Assembly: GCA_026929865.2 (NCBI GenBank)
Contig: CM049395.1
Location: 31,113,501-31,177,500, forward strand
Direction: 5' to 3'
Length of the DNA: 64,000 bases
Source of the DNA: Hyperoplus lanceolatus
Lineage: Eukaryota > Chordata > Actinopteri > Uranoscopiformes > Ammodytidae
How positions within the stretch are numbered: the stretch's first letter is position 1; every line of letters starts with the position of its first letter. Of this stretch, positions 32,701-47,734 are shown one piece after another. The position numbers were made by a program, and so were the translations under genes. The notes under the pieces were generated by a model. It was not told where the DNA came from, ran no database searches, and was given only the letters and a program-made list of their open reading frames with translations.

Positions 32701-35700
32701 TGGCTTGGTATCCAACTCATTTCCAGTTTTTTCCTTTTTCACCTCCTCTGACTTATATTTCATGACCTCGTCATCTTCTGTTCCTTCAAGTTCTGCTTTT
32801 TCAATTACATCACCCTCTTCCTCTGAGCTGTCACTCTTCTTTGATCTGTCTTTTATATTGTAATTTACACAGTATTTGTCATATTTCTCCATTTTCTCTT
32901 CTTCATACTTCTTGTCAAAGCCACAACTTGCTTCCTTCTTTTCAGTGGCTGCAACCTGTTCTAATGTGCCCTTGTCTTTGTTGCTTTGTTCCGGTTTGAC
33001 AGGAGATTTGGGTGAAGCAGATGTTATCTCAGTAACTGGGGAAGTGACTTTCTCATCAGGGAAAACTAAGGAAGAAACTTTAGTACCAGTGTACACTGAA
33101 TGCCCAGATATTACGTCGTTCTGGATAGGCTCAGTCTTATGTTTGGACAGCCCTTCCTTTTTCAGAGCCTCAAAGTCTTCAGTGAGATCCTCTGGGGAGG
33201 ACACATCGGACCTGTCAGCCAAAGCGGCTGCTCCAATTTCTTCCGGGATGTTCTTTGGGACAGGCTTTTTCTCATTTGCTTTCTCTTTAACTGCTTTATT
33301 TTTGTCTGTCTTTGGCTTAGCCTGAGCCTTAGCCTTATGCAGAGTTTTTCTTACCTCAGGGGTAAGCGGCTTCAGGTCAGGTTTAGTGATTTTTCTCAAC
33401 TCAGGTTTACTTGGATCCTTCTTTTTATCCTCCTTGGCTTTAACTTCTTTTTTGTTTTCTTTTGTTATGTTTTCATCTTTCTTTACTTCACGTTTCTCTT
33501 TCTTGATTTCTTTTTTCTCTTTGTCTTTCTTTTCGTCCATCTTGGAGGTTTTCTCCTGTTTGGCAGTTTTTTCCTTGGATATCTTCTTTTTGTCTGACTT
33601 TTTTTCTGCTACAGGGGCCACCTCACTGTTTTTCTGTTGTTTGGTGGCTTTAAGACTTTCAGTTTTGGGTTTCTTTTCTTCTTTCTTTTCTACTTTATTC
33701 TCTTTAGTTATGTCACCCTTGGTCTCTTCCTCCTGCCCACTAGCTTCCTTCTTTGGTTTAGAGTGTGGTTTGGGTGAAGATTTGAGACTCTCTTTGCTGT
33801 CAGTTCTTGATCTCATTTTAGTCTGTTTGATGATTGGAGGAGGTGCACCAGATGAAATGTCTTTTTGGGTAGCCACTGGGTATCGCAGGTAGTCAAGGTG
33901 TTTCAGTTTCTCAAGTCCCTCGAAAATTTTATTCTGTGGCGCATTTCCAGGGAAGAGCACCCTGACTATCTTTTCTGTTGGACGATGAGGAATCCAAACA
34001 ATGAGAGCGGTAACAGATGTCAAATAGGGGACTGATATTTCTCCTTCTTTTCCATTGGGCATTGTAATCCCTGTCTTGGCTTTGCTGTTTCCAGCCCATT
34101 TCTGCATAAAAAACTGCATTTCTTTGCTCTCTTTTACTGGGTTTAGGACATACATGTCTAACTTTCCAACACCAAGTTTGTGGAATAGTGTGATAGGTTC
34201 AATGGTGTTACTGACTACCCTGTGAAGAGGCTCTGGGGTGATACCAAGCTTGTTGAGGTACTGCAATGTAAGAGATGCTTCCTCAATGCTTCGCTTCACT
34301 TTCAGTGTGGACTCTGGCATCCGAAGCTTCTCTGGGACATTGAAAAACACAATCCCAAGCTCAGGAGAAATCAGGTTCTTCATCCAGTCGCCATTGCTGC
34401 TGGATCCAGATCCTTGGTTACGCTCTTCCTCTTGCTCAGCAATCTTTCTCTGGAACAGCCCATTGATGCCAGGCAGGTTGTCTGCACCAATATGGGTGAG
34501 CAGAACAGAGTCAATCCTGTCCAAGTGGCGAACCAACTTCCAGAAGCAAGACTTTCGATCAGATCCTCCATCAACCAAGATGTTGAATCCATTCACAGCA
34601 AACAGAGCGGAGTCTCCTCTGCCGCCAGGGAAGATGTAGCAGCAGGGTTTGGACAGCTTCAGAAAACCTCCAGAGGTTGGAGGCTCCAAAAGGTCAAAAG
34701 GTGATGGCACATCCACTGTCTCTGAGACATACTCAGTGAACTCTGTGACTCCGTCCATGTCGGGGAGGTAGGGTTCAGGGTTCAGGCAATATTCCAGAAG
34801 ATTTTGGAGTGACTGTTGGTCCTCGCTTTGGCCCAGGGAGCTCCAGCCGCCGTCACCCTGACAGGAAACAGTAAGCCTCGACGGCTGCTCTGAAGAGGCC
34901 CTGGACAGGAGTTCAATCACCTGGGAACACAGTAACAGCGAAAACAACCTAAAATAGCTGTGCCTATGCATTAATTCAGTGATTCTTGAGAAGTGGGACA
35001 AAACAGGGTGCAATGTTGAACAAATACAAACCCTATGTTTCGGCATATTAAATTACATGTATGTATCCAACCTATATTAAGCTACTGAGCTAAGCTTTGA
35101 CACAACCTCCCAGCTTTTGTTTTTTTTACCGTCATTGGCCTATCACCACCGTCAGATGTCAACTCCGTCAGATTTCCTGTCTGACGATGTTGACATATTT
35201 AACGTTTCTTAAATAAAACAAATGGAATTTATCTAGTAGCCATTTGGTTTTTCTGTTGATGTTAGGTGCTAGTATGAACTACTTCAGGAAAATAAAATGA
35301 TAAAAACATTTCAAATAACTTCTTCAGAAATTGTAAGTCGGTGTTGACGTATCATGGTTGTGACGCAGGACTGTCAAGATTTGGAATGTAAAATATTCTA
35401 AAACTACAACACTTATCAGAGCCTGTCTGACTAATGTACTCTGCAGAGGTAGAATGTGACAAGAGGTCCTTCATAGTGACAGCTGACCCTTATTTCGCCT
35501 GATTTTATTACATTTTACATAATGAAATGTCTGACAGTGTTGACTTACAGTAAAGTGTTCCCACTACTTAGAATCTCTATAGAACATGAATGTGTTGAAG
35601 AAAAACAGTTTTTATTGATATGAGAGATTATTTAGTGTTGCTTTTAATGAAAAAAGCTATTTTTAATCAATAAAGTACATTTTTAATATGTTTTTTTAAG

Positions 35701-38700
35701 ATTGAAACCTTCTCTGAGGACACACTGTTTTGGATGTTGTGAGAAGATAACAAGTGTCATATATTTGACATAATAATGATAAAAATAAATGTAAGGGGAA
35801 AATTGTGCTTCAGACATTTTATTCTTAATCCCTAATAACATCTACAATTTTAAATATTTTTAGTTTAAAACATAACAGAAGTTACATATGGAAGACAGCC
35901 TTTTGTCCCGGTTCTCAAGAATCACTGATTTATAATAACATATGTATCTATACAAATACACTGTAAAGAAGCATTTTGAGTTAAAGCAAACCAGGCTCAC
36001 TTGAGGGTTGGAGATGATGTCAGAGAAGTGTTGCCAGGTGAAGGCTCCACCTTGCAGTAGGATGTCACCTCCTTGCTCAGAGCTTTGGCCACTCAGTATA
36101 AGCAACTTATATCCAGCGAAGTCAGTGATCAGAGAGCGAATCTGGGTGGAGTGCAGAATAAACACTATAAAAACTGTTGACAATAATAGTTAGTAATAAC
36201 TGAATTTCCATAAGTCATCAATATCAAAATGCTACTTTACTGTATATATTTAAAATCGTTTTAAATGTTACCAAATGCAAGTTATTAACTGACATAATGT
36301 CTGCATCATATCACAGGTATCATGAATAGAATAGGTTAAACATTTTTTCTCGATTTGAGGGCTGCTCAATTTTCTCTCTAATTGACGTATCGAGGCAACA
36401 CTGTGCCACTGCCTGATGATAACATGCACAAGGGATATATGAAGGCTGAAGAGAAGAAGGCATTTGTAAAAAATTAAACTTAGATTTTGCAAGAGATGCA
36501 ATGCCGAAACTGTTAATGGGTGATGATCACTTGCAGGAGAAATGCCGACCTCCCATAGATGCTGCTGTTAACTCAAAATGAACACCTTTGGCTGAAACTC
36601 CTCAGTGTCTTTCAGGAGTCAGAACATCTGGTCATCAACACTATGCTGGGTTTGTTCTGTGTTGTGTGGGTGATTTACCTCTGAGACAGCGGTCTCCTCT
36701 GATGGGTTCACCAACACCACTGTCTTGAGGACATCACTCTGATACTGGAGAACCCGCTGGCCTACAGGAAAACATATATGAGAAAACCTTATGACTGAAC
36801 ATGGCCAAATAATGACAAGGCGACAAATACAAGGAACACATCACTGAGCCATAGTAACTCCTCATTGTCCATTTTCCATTAATAAACACTTCACAAGAAA
36901 ACTAAACTCTGAAGCAGACTTCTTGTATACTGAGCTGCTTGTTGATAGGTCATACTCATATTACAACATCTGCCAAAATAATTTATCTGCTCACATGGCA
37001 GTGTATACGCATTCTCCACCGCGCCTAGTCGCCTCTTTCACTCATTAGCCATCTTATATCTCAACTGGCTCAGACTAAAGGCCCCCTGATGACTTAAATC
37101 TTGGAAATATGCTCTTTTAATATACCATCACAATCATCATGCGACTCAAAATCCTTCAGCCTCCAGCCTCATTGGTTGTTGCTATGGAGACACTTCTCTG
37201 GCTGTTGCTGCCAGCTGAGTTACACTGACCCAGTCTTGGCCGAGGGAGACGCATTGCAGCATTTCCATGAGAGGGAGGGGAAGGCTTGTACTGCATGGGA
37301 GTATGCATGCAGCATCACATAGTACAGGAGGTTATGGCAAGTGCCAAAGCAGCAGAAGCAGTAGTAGAAGCATGCAGGCACTTCATCAGGGTATCTATAA
37401 TTAGCATGAAAGATGTTCCTGGCTCTTCCTCCACCCCAAATATGTTAAGTAGTCACAAGGTGTTCATATCTCCTTCCTCTGCTGACAGAGCAGGCAAGGG
37501 CAATGATGGGTGAAAGAAAAGCTAAGCACTGGGAGAGAAAAAAATAGCTGCTTTCATATTCATGGTTTTATGTTAGGTCAGAGAACCTTCCATTCATTAA
37601 CTAATCAAGACATATGAGACACAAGCAGAGACACTAGAAAACAATGTGCAAACTAAGAGCCAACACCAGATCATCAGCATATACAGTATAGTGAGTAAAC
37701 TGAATGTGGCCCAGTTAATAGTTGCTGTTGTTTTACAGTCAGATTCTCCTCTGATATAGGTTCATAATCTGAATGTGTACAGCTGCTTATCAAACATTTA
37801 AAGCAGAATTGATGGTTGTGTTGTTTTTTTGAAACCAGAAGACAGTGTGAATGTAAGAAACATAAACAATGCACGTTGAATCAATTAACAACTAGAAACT
37901 CATTGATTGCCATGAGATTCTGGACTATGCTCATGCTTGCTTCATTCATGTGAATAAAAATTACTTGAAGTTGTTCTTAAGTTAGCTGGGAGAGTAATGA
38001 TGTGGGTCTGTAGCCTGTGGTACAGCTAACTTGTTCCTAAAAGGTTTGCAAGTTGAACCAACTCTTAACCAGTGTAAAGGGGGAATCTAAGTACCCAAAA
38101 AGTATTGAAGTTCTGCAAACTAAAATAAAACTTGTATCCCGTTGTTAAGTTAAGGTTGTCATACATGAGGTTTGTTGAAGAGGGCGGTCTACAGGGCCCC
38201 CCGTGTATATGGCCCATGTTTTCTTGCTGCTCCATGATGTGACAAAACACTGTCACTCCAACCAACTAATATAAATGCCCTGCATTAACTGGCTTGCTCC
38301 TAGCATTCCTATTTCAAGTGACATGTCCAGGGACAATCTCCTGTAAAGCCACTTGTGCACCCACACACCATTCAGACAGTTATCATGGAAAAAACGCTCA
38401 ACAAATGCAGTCTGGGCCTTTGTGGATTGTGCCTCTGATCCAACTGAATGCCATGGACCAATAATGGAAGAATAACAGGGGAGGATGCTTATGTGGTACA
38501 ATTGTGACCCATTGTCAGCTCTGTTGGCTCTGAGGGATAAAGTGCATGCAGCAACATATTCATAAGATAATGGTTTGTGCATAACACCATTACCTAAAAA
38601 ACATCAATTCAGAAATTTGGAATATAGAAGTGGCTATAATGCCATTGCAAATTTTGTATAAAAAGAAATTACCAATATGTATTGTATTTTGAGAGTTACC

Positions 38701-41700
38701 AAACATGATGGTATTATATAATTTATAGTTTATGGGGAAAATTGTAGTTTGGCAACATCTGGTTTGGAAACCAGATTATCTGACATACTCCACAAGGTCC
38801 ATGTTGATCGGATCGAAAGCTTCGAAAATTCTTCTAAAATGGCCTTGTGATTGGTACTGCTTTGTCAGGCAGCTCTACCTTGATAAATAATTAAGTTTCA
38901 TTGTCTTTTACTCACTCAAAATCTTCAAGCAAATGTGTTTTGTCTTCTTCCACTGAGCTTTAGAAAATAACACTGCAGAAGAAAAGCTCCCCTCTGCCCT
39001 TAAAGATCTAAGTGAGACGTCTAATTGTGTGGGTGCGAACAGCTTTAAGTTTTCGACAGCAGAGCCAGCCTACACACTCGTACTTCTGGTGCATGATGGG
39101 AATCAAAAAATGGTTTGCAGATGCTAGTGCCAGAGCTGGCAACGACACATTTTCTGCACATTCACTGCTACCTGAAGCCAAGAGATATGTCAGCAATATG
39201 GTTTGTTTATTTGTGAAACACATGGCAAAAGTAGACCATGTCCCATATAGTATGCCATTATGTGTGACTCCACACGGCATAATTGCCTTTGTGTTTACCC
39301 ACAGTGTGGTTAAAAATAAAACAGGAAAAATGTGGCCCTTGGTTGGATCTTTTCCACTTTTGAGACAACATGTCAGAAAGAAGAGGCACTGACTCAGATA
39401 CAGCCATATTCTTCAGTGAAACAATGAAATACAACTTCTTTAAATAATTGACAGGTAGTTTAAGATATCATAAATGAATGAATCCAGACAAAATAACTCA
39501 CTGTTTTCTCCATCTCAGACAACCACAACATATTTTTCAAAAGTAGAAAAATCAACTATGGTAATGTTTCTTAATTGTTAAATCACTATTCTGCCCAGCC
39601 TGTACTGAATACAAACTAAATCAGTGCAGTGCACTGCAGCTGTTCTGTCACTGCAGGATATGAAACATTAAAGTGAATCATGACTCAGAGCAACAGGGAC
39701 AGAGTTATAATAGAAGCATTCTTTGTACATTTCCTCAGAGGGACGTAACTGTGACATGCAGGTGATTTGTACATGCTGCATTCATGGTCAGATGTATTGC
39801 CATGATGCAGGTTTCAGTTACAGTAAGTCTTGAGTCTCAAAGTTGAAGGAAAATATTCTCATATATCGATACGATACATATCGCAATATACTGGTCTCGA
39901 TACGATAGATCAAGATGCGTATCTTGATATATCAGGATATATTGTGATATTCCACATATAAGTTGCCTTGTCATACATAAGGACACAGTGAATCTTAAGT
40001 ACTATTATGAACAAAATTAATATAACTTCAATAGCCAGTATCCTAAAGGCTCAGGCCTCACAGCAGACATGGGTTTGAATCTGACCCGTGGTTGTTCTCT
40101 GCATTTCATTCCCTGTTTGCCCCATTTCATCTATGTCTCTCTGCACTGTCCATGAAGCCTTGAAATGATTGGTTGATTTCGAAATTCGTATTACTATTTT
40201 TACATAAACAGAGATAAAGTATGTGCAAGCCCAATAATGAGGTCAAGTCAATGCCAACCAAACAGCAACTTAAAACACTTTAAAGATATAATCCTTAAGA
40301 TTTTTATGAAATCCAGCACTGAATTTTATTTAATACAACACCATCTTGAAGTTTTTTAAAAGGCATAACTCAAGCACGAGTAAGTAGCCCATTAGTTTGT
40401 GACTATTTTCAGCAGTGGATGAATCCACATTTGGTGCTTTAATAAATATGTGGGGCAGCAGGACAGTGTAAGTGTGTGGTGATGAAAAAAACATGTCGCC
40501 CAGTGCAACAGTGTGACTCACTGATGTGTTTTTAATGGTTTCTGGAGAAAAAAATTAAGCTCTGTAGCATAGAGGAAGAATGCATGCCAGGCTTTGATGC
40601 GAACGCAAAGGTTTTGTTTTTGGTCTTTTCAGGGGACTTGTTTACAATAAGTGAAATATAGAATATAACCTGCTATATTATTTCAACATGCCTCACATGT
40701 CTTTCTGAATGTTTGAGTCTTCAAAGTAAAATTGTCAAAGTCATGATGTAGGCAACAACACTGACAGATTACAGTGTGGAATAATGAAAAGCAAGAAATC
40801 CTCAAGTTGGTTTAGCTGTAAAAAAGTAAATGTTTGGCATTTTTCCTTAAAAATGGTGAATGAACTTAATTAAACAATTATGTGATAATAAAAAAGTTTG
40901 TTCATTGATTTTTTTTTCACTGATTTATGGATAAAATGGCTAACCCCTATAGAACTTGCCATGTCCTGTTACATAAAGGAAGCCAGAGTAGTAGTAGCTG
41001 TTTAGACATTTTCCAAGGCCACATTGGAAGGCTAGGCGAAAATACTGATGTCAAGGAAAGGGGTGAGAGGCGATAAATAAGGGTGCTTTATAGGGCAAGG
41101 AACATATGGTAACTTAAGTTGACTACCTTAAAAGCCTCACTAAACCTATCCATTAAGGAGCAAAGCCCATATATTTCTCACAGCCAATCTGGAGAGACCA
41201 GGCTATGTCACAGTTAGTCAAGTGATAACATCTGACCAATCGGCTGTATTTTAGAGCATCTCAAACTTCAGCTTGCCACGAAAGTCCTTGCAGTACCATG
41301 ATCGGCCTTTCCATACTCACGGGGCTAACATGAAAACTAACAAAGGTAAGTTGTTGAAACACACACATTATATGGTTGAATAGCTGTGTTAGATGTTGAG
41401 ATAGGGGTTGTTTGTTTAGTGTTTGTAGAAATTTGTAAAATTTTGGCATGAAAAATAGAGGCACCATATTTGATCATACGCCCGATTCACCTAACAATTG
41501 GACATGTGACCACATGTCCATATTTAGACATACGCCCATACGCCCAATGGGTATAGTAAGCCATATGTGCTTGCTTTTTAACAAATAACACATGACAACA
41601 TAGACAATAGTCCTCATTAGCGCATTGGATGTTGGAGTGAGACATTTTTTGACTTTTTAGAAATTTTCTAGCTATAAATAGTGAAATATGTGGGATTTTG

Positions 41701-44700
41701 GACAGTTTTGAGACTTTACAACACTTAACATCATACTTAAATGGCATATGTAGGTATTTATGTTTGCTGTGAGCGGTATTACTGCTAAAATTTATAAAGT
41801 TATTCAAAATTTGTGATTTTTCTGATTGAATTATGAGAAGAAAGTAGTGGTACCACCATTGCTTATACTATTTTTCACTCATTTATATTTTCAATTTATG
41901 TCAATCATATTATATATATTTACAATTTAAACGTCAATATTCTTTGTTTTCAAGTAGATATACACTTCACTGTTTCTGTTTATCTTAAAAAAAAACACAA
42001 AGTGAACTTGATATTGACTCAAAAACTCTCTTGTCTTTAGCAGCTGTCTACAATTGCAATTGATGACACCCTCACAAATGCTGGGGTCATCTACATGCGG
42101 GACTGCAAGGCTCTTGGTTGGATTGCCAGTAACCAAAGAAATTCAGGATACAGGTGTTCCGGCAGCCAGAAAAGGTTCACATCTTACCCCTGAAGGAGCT
42201 CAGCATCTCTAGGGAGCCTCAGGACCTCTGTTGGTGTCCCTGCGCCTGTCCAGGGACACCGCAGCCACACCCCAGATTATTCTGTACAGTGTAACCTGTC
42301 CCTGTTCTGTGCCCCTGTCTAAACCAACTGCAACACCTTGAAGTACTGCAGCAGTAGGGGGAAGTCTTGAGGTCAAATGTAGTCTGCATGGTCTGCAGGA
42401 TCTACCTTTGCCTCATTTCTGAGTGCTACTGCTTCATCAAGTACAATGAAGCAGCTGCCTTAATGACTGGCCTGGACATTTTAACGAATATTCTTGTACA
42501 AGTTCTAGTATCACTAAATATATGTTCCTTAATGTTTTATGTGTTTTTATCAGTAAATAAATGTTCCTTTACTTTATTAGTGTATTTTCTTGTATTTTCT
42601 ATATACACACTTTTGGGGATTTTTTCTTACCCTAAACGGGCAAGGAACCATATATGGTAACTTCGTTGACCTCGATTTGCAACGTAAAAATTAATATTTT
42701 TTTTTAATTTGAAAAAGAAAATATAGTCTTGTTATATCCTCCAATAACACTGAAGGGGTGACATTTAGAATTTCTACGTATTTCAATGAGTGCCCTGTAA
42801 AGGGTTAAAGGCTAAGTTGCACTTGGTTAGAGACAAAGGGGGGACTGCTAGCCATAGACGGATTATGAGATAATGGGCCCCTGGGCACAAACTCTTAAAG
42901 GGCCCCCCACTCCTCCCTATCCAGTCAGGTACACTGACTTTTCCAAAAAGATAAATACAATTAATGGCAAAAACATATTAAGGAAGTCTCCCACAGGATT
43001 TTGGGATACTGTGAGAGGGACCCTGGTCGTTGTTGGGGTTTTTTTTTAAGCTTTTTAAAATAAAATGCATCAATCTGGTGCACTTTGAGAGGACATTTTA
43101 GAGGCTATATCAAATCCTGAGATGCAGAAGGAACATTATTTTTCAGATTTTTCTCAAACAGGCAGCACTCTTTACTCTGCAACTGTAAAAACAGTACAGT
43201 AGATTGGTCTGCAGACCCATATTCTATGATGGACGGGACCATTTCAACAGATAAAGGGTGGATAGCTACTTTATATGAACAGTATATAATTTAAACATAG
43301 AACGCTTATTTCTGTATGTGTGAGGGGGCCTTCAAGGCCCCTCATGGAGCCCCTTAGACAGAGCTAAGACTATTGCTTTTGTATTTCTCCCCTACTAGTT
43401 GAGGGGCCCATGATGATTTATATCTTGTTACATTTTAATGAGTATGAGTATCCTTATATTTAGGCTATTCCTTTTTGGAGCCTGTTATTGACTCGAGTGA
43501 CTGAGCTCTTTGACTATGCGACATGTAAAGTTACTATCAGTCTCTCTGGCTTAGGGCCCCCCTGAACCCTTGGGCCCCTGGGCGTGTGCCCGGTGTGCCC
43601 GTGCAGTAATCCACCCCTGCTGCTAGCGCTGGGTCGTCCAGATGCTGTCTCACAAAAAGACAAGCACTTAATTTGAGCCCTGTTTCTAAAGATGGCACAT
43701 TCTCTGTCTGTATAACATCTTGGTCTTTTAAAGGCACACTGTCACCAAAACCTGCAACAATGGAACAAACACCATCTGTTTATTCAAATGGTGCTAAACT
43801 GAGTCTTTTCCTTTAAGAATGACAGGTACATGTTTAATGTGAGCATCACAATGGTGGAGCAAATGTAACACCAGTCGGTCGGGGCCACACCTCTCTATAA
43901 ACCAGAAAAAACGACCATCCTTGTTGCATGGTATGCCCGATCCTGCTGAGCTCAGCACTCTAACTCACTCAACCTGAAGCATCATGGGAGTTTACCGAGC
44001 ACGCTACGGGTGACGATGTGTGTGTGTGTGTGTGTGTGTGTGAGTGTGGGTAGGTGGTACTGATGGGAAAAATGCCTTGTGGATTTGTTTATCTACAAGA
44101 CGATCAAATAGTGCAAAAAAATACAATCTGATTTTATTCAGTGTAGGCAGATATCATGGAACAAGGTCCCTCATAGAAACTGAAACATAATAACAGGTGA
44201 CCTGAGCCTGCTTCAGTCGGTATGAAAGATGTAGCCTGATCAAGCACATTTCAAAGACAGATCCTCAGTCAGGGTAGTAATATTAAAACACTCACTGGTT
44301 AACTGGGCGATTTAGTTACAACGCAAGTAAAACTTAAACTGACAATTATTTTTACATTTGGTTGATTCTTCCATTGATAAAACATGAACATCATAATAAA
44401 AATCATCACAATTTATGAGAGCCTAAGGTGATATCTTCAAATGTCTTGTTCTGTCCAAACAACTTGAGATAAGAACACATGTTAGTTCATTAAAAATGAT
44501 TTGAAGGACTTATCAATTATTACAGGGTTTGTCAGATAATTGTTTTGTCAAACAACCATTCAAATGTTTCAGGTCTACTTAAGAGCTAACCTTGGATTTT
44601 ATAAATATTGTGAAAATAATTAATTGACAGTAAAAAGTGCCAACTTACAGAAAGTCCAGATCCCAGAAAATCCACATTTAAAATAATGAAAAAATTATCA

Positions 44701-47700
44701 AAGCACATTTAAGATTAACAATTGAGTTATTGAATGCGGCCAATGGTTGAGATTTATGCTTGGTAAATTACTTGATTGATTGTTTATTGATCATTTGAAT
44801 GGGCCGACTATTTGTTGAATCGTCGAATAATATATAGTATACTTTATGTCACTCTCAACTTGCAACCTCAGAAAAACATTGCATTTGTATCATATAGGCC
44901 TAAATAATGTGTGTGCGTGTTTCTGGATTGAAAGCTTTCAGTTGTCTGTGTGTACTATTTTGTCTGGTCAGTTGTATAAGTGGTATAATTCAGAGCGTGA
45001 GGTCTAATCTAAATCCCTCCCTGCACTGTTTTTAATGACTGAATGAGCTGCTGTGGCCTGATCAGAGACACGGCTTCACAATATTAAGCTTGCATGCAGG
45101 ATAGAAGATGCACTGCTTTTTTTTCCAACCTTAGAAATCAGGTCACTTGAATTTTATCAACTGAATTGAGAGCAGCTAGTGGACTGACAAATGCACATAA
45201 ACTGCACGTTTAGACCATAGGTTCAGACCTGAATGATAATCAAATAGTTACACTGTGGTCGGTCAGAGAAAGGCTTAAGGCCTGCACTACTCTTAGATCA
45301 AATGTGCTTTATCATCCTATATGAAAATAAAATAATTAAACATAAAAACGCATTAAAGGCTGAACAAAACGACATGGGGGTCATGACTTCAGTATTATTT
45401 GGGAATTTTGACAACCCGAGCAGTTCACATTCTACAATACATGCACATGCACATATAAGTCCAAATATATACGTTTATAAGTCAATAATTTTATATTTGA
45501 ATGCTTAACAAAAAATATGTAACAATGAAACTAAAGGATTTTTATATTTCTGATACAGATGTATCTCCTTGTTATTGTAAAAGGGCTTTAAAAGTAATAT
45601 TTGCAGTGTCTTGTTGGCTATTGTCTCATGAGAGGAACCTCAGTTGCCTATTTCTAAAATCCTTGCTATTGTCTATACAGTAAGGCAATAGCCAGGCTTT
45701 TAGACATCACCATATGCATATGGTGCATCGATCAGAAAGTAAGATTTACCATATGCATGTTGGAACATTTTTGATATAAATAAAATAGAATGGTCACGTC
45801 GGTATTTTAGGCCCAGACCTTATGTAAACAATTTGCAGTGAAAAGGTTAACGATGAGCCATAACGTTACTCACATCATATGTAGGCTAATCCACGCACAT
45901 CCTAACAAAGTTACTGTCCATACAGACATGTTCCTCTCTTCATTCTGCTGTCAGATTCCTCCAGTGATTCGATGCTCCACATTAGCAACGCGCAGTTATA
46001 AAACCATCAGTCGAGTGTGTCTAATCATACCAGCAGTCCAGTCAATCTCCGAATCACTGCCTTTACGCGTCTATAACATCACGGCGGATATAAAGAAATC
46101 ATTGGCTATACATCCAGCGCCTCGTCTGAAGCAATTGAGGGCGTCTGGAGCGGGAATAAACAGCGAGATGTCTTACCGTCCTTCAGGGCTGCGGATGGGG
46201 CGGAGGGAGGGGCAGTGATGCTGATGCTGCTGCTGATGGGCTGCGGATGTGGATAAAGGCAGGATCGGCCTGGTGGAGCTCAACACCTACACTGAGCTAG
46301 AGAGAGCTGCTGCTGGCTTGTGCTGCATTCAGGAACCCGTCGTACACTCGCGTTTCAAAAGGTTGCAAAGTGATCCAGCGACATTCGCATGAATCAGAAA
46401 GGAGCATTCTAATTTTTTATCAGTCAAAGACGATACATTGAGGAGTTTCTGGGTGATATAATGATATAATGCAATCTTAAGTCCAGGGCCGGAGTAAGGG
46501 TTTTGGAAATACTGTCCACTCAATACACCTCTCACCACACGAAGAAGGTCCATGATTTTTTCTTTTAATTTGCCTAATTTGGTTTTTCATATTCCATTAA
46601 TTAAGTCTTCAGTCGGGCTGCATTTTTTGTGAATTTTGTTTCCAGATATGGAGGTCAAAAGCATATACCGCCGGAATTTCATTGAGAAATGTTGGAGCCT
46701 TTATTTCTTTCCTATTTTGTATGGCTTAAAAACATTTTGATTTAAATATATTGAGTCTGAAAATACTGCAATCAATCAATCAGCTATTAAGGTTCATGAA
46801 ATGTAAACCTGCCATAGTCATTTGTTCTCTTGGTATAAGCCTGATGATGCAGTAATGCCAGATTCTGTAAATGCTTTTTCTGTAACTCAATCCCAAATAC
46901 TTAGTTTACTGTGGAAGTGGAGGACATACACATTTATCTTATCTACACAATGAAGTTGGATTTTTTTTTTTTGGAGGGAAGCAGCCGATGGACTGTCTGT
47001 TGTGGCGGGAAGGGGACTTTTCAAACAGCTGTGACTCAACAGCTGCGACTCAACAGCTGCTGGCTGGGACAGAGACAAACTAAAATAGCCCCTTAACTCT
47101 GCCAATCTGACCCGCTGTAAACCATGACTCAATATATTTGACTGACTGAATGAAGACTGACCCTGATTCACAGAAGTGGATGTCAGTGATTCAGTGGCCT
47201 TCCGCATCAAAACTAGTCTAGACATTAAATGCTTTGTCCCTTCATAACATTGACATTTTTCTTTGTTTTTCTTCTCTTTTGATCAAAATTCTTTTTTTCT
47301 TTGCTACATAAATAGCCCAATAAAAGAAGCTGGAAAACTTCAAATGAAATGTGATGAGACTGTCATTCATCGACTTTATGTGTCACCCTTCTCATTTTAA
47401 AAAAGGATTTGAAAAGAGCATTGCCTGCGGTTGCAATGATATTTTAACCTCCTCTGCAGGAAGCCTATTAATGAAACTCAAGTCCATCATATTTCTGTTG
47501 AAGCAGCACTGATGCAGCATCATCTCAGATGACCCGCAGTCTCCTCTAAATATCATACAGCTGTTGGCTGTAAAGTTCAGCCTGCTGCACCCTTCTATCC
47601 AGACGTGCTGCTTTTCTCTCCCCTGAATGTCTCAGCTCTTCCAGCCTACCTCCCTCCTTCTCCCTTACATCACTCCCATGTCTTTCACACATGAAGGTAA

Positions 47701-47701
47701 T

Positions 47702-47734
<33 letters not shown>

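Noticed and set aside
33100-33892. Long hydrophobic-looking + strand open frames opposite the MAP1A giant exon
   Set aside because: They are the antisense of Lys/Glu-rich codons (AAG/GAG read as CTT/CTC), so Leu/Phe/Ser-rich shadows are expected. No start context, splice sites or family match.
38810-38840. GGATCGAAAGCTTCGAAAATT palindrome-like stretch
   Set aside because: Short and imperfect. Expected by chance in a window of this size.
41501-41520. GGACATGTG..CACATGTCC palindrome
   Set aside because: A 9-bp stem with a 2-base centre inside the piggyBac remnant. Too short to interpret on its own.
45838-46218. 126-codon + strand frame near 46 kb
   Set aside because: It lacks family features and overlaps the candidate MAP1A 5' exon on the other strand. 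Codon use and composition do not look coding.
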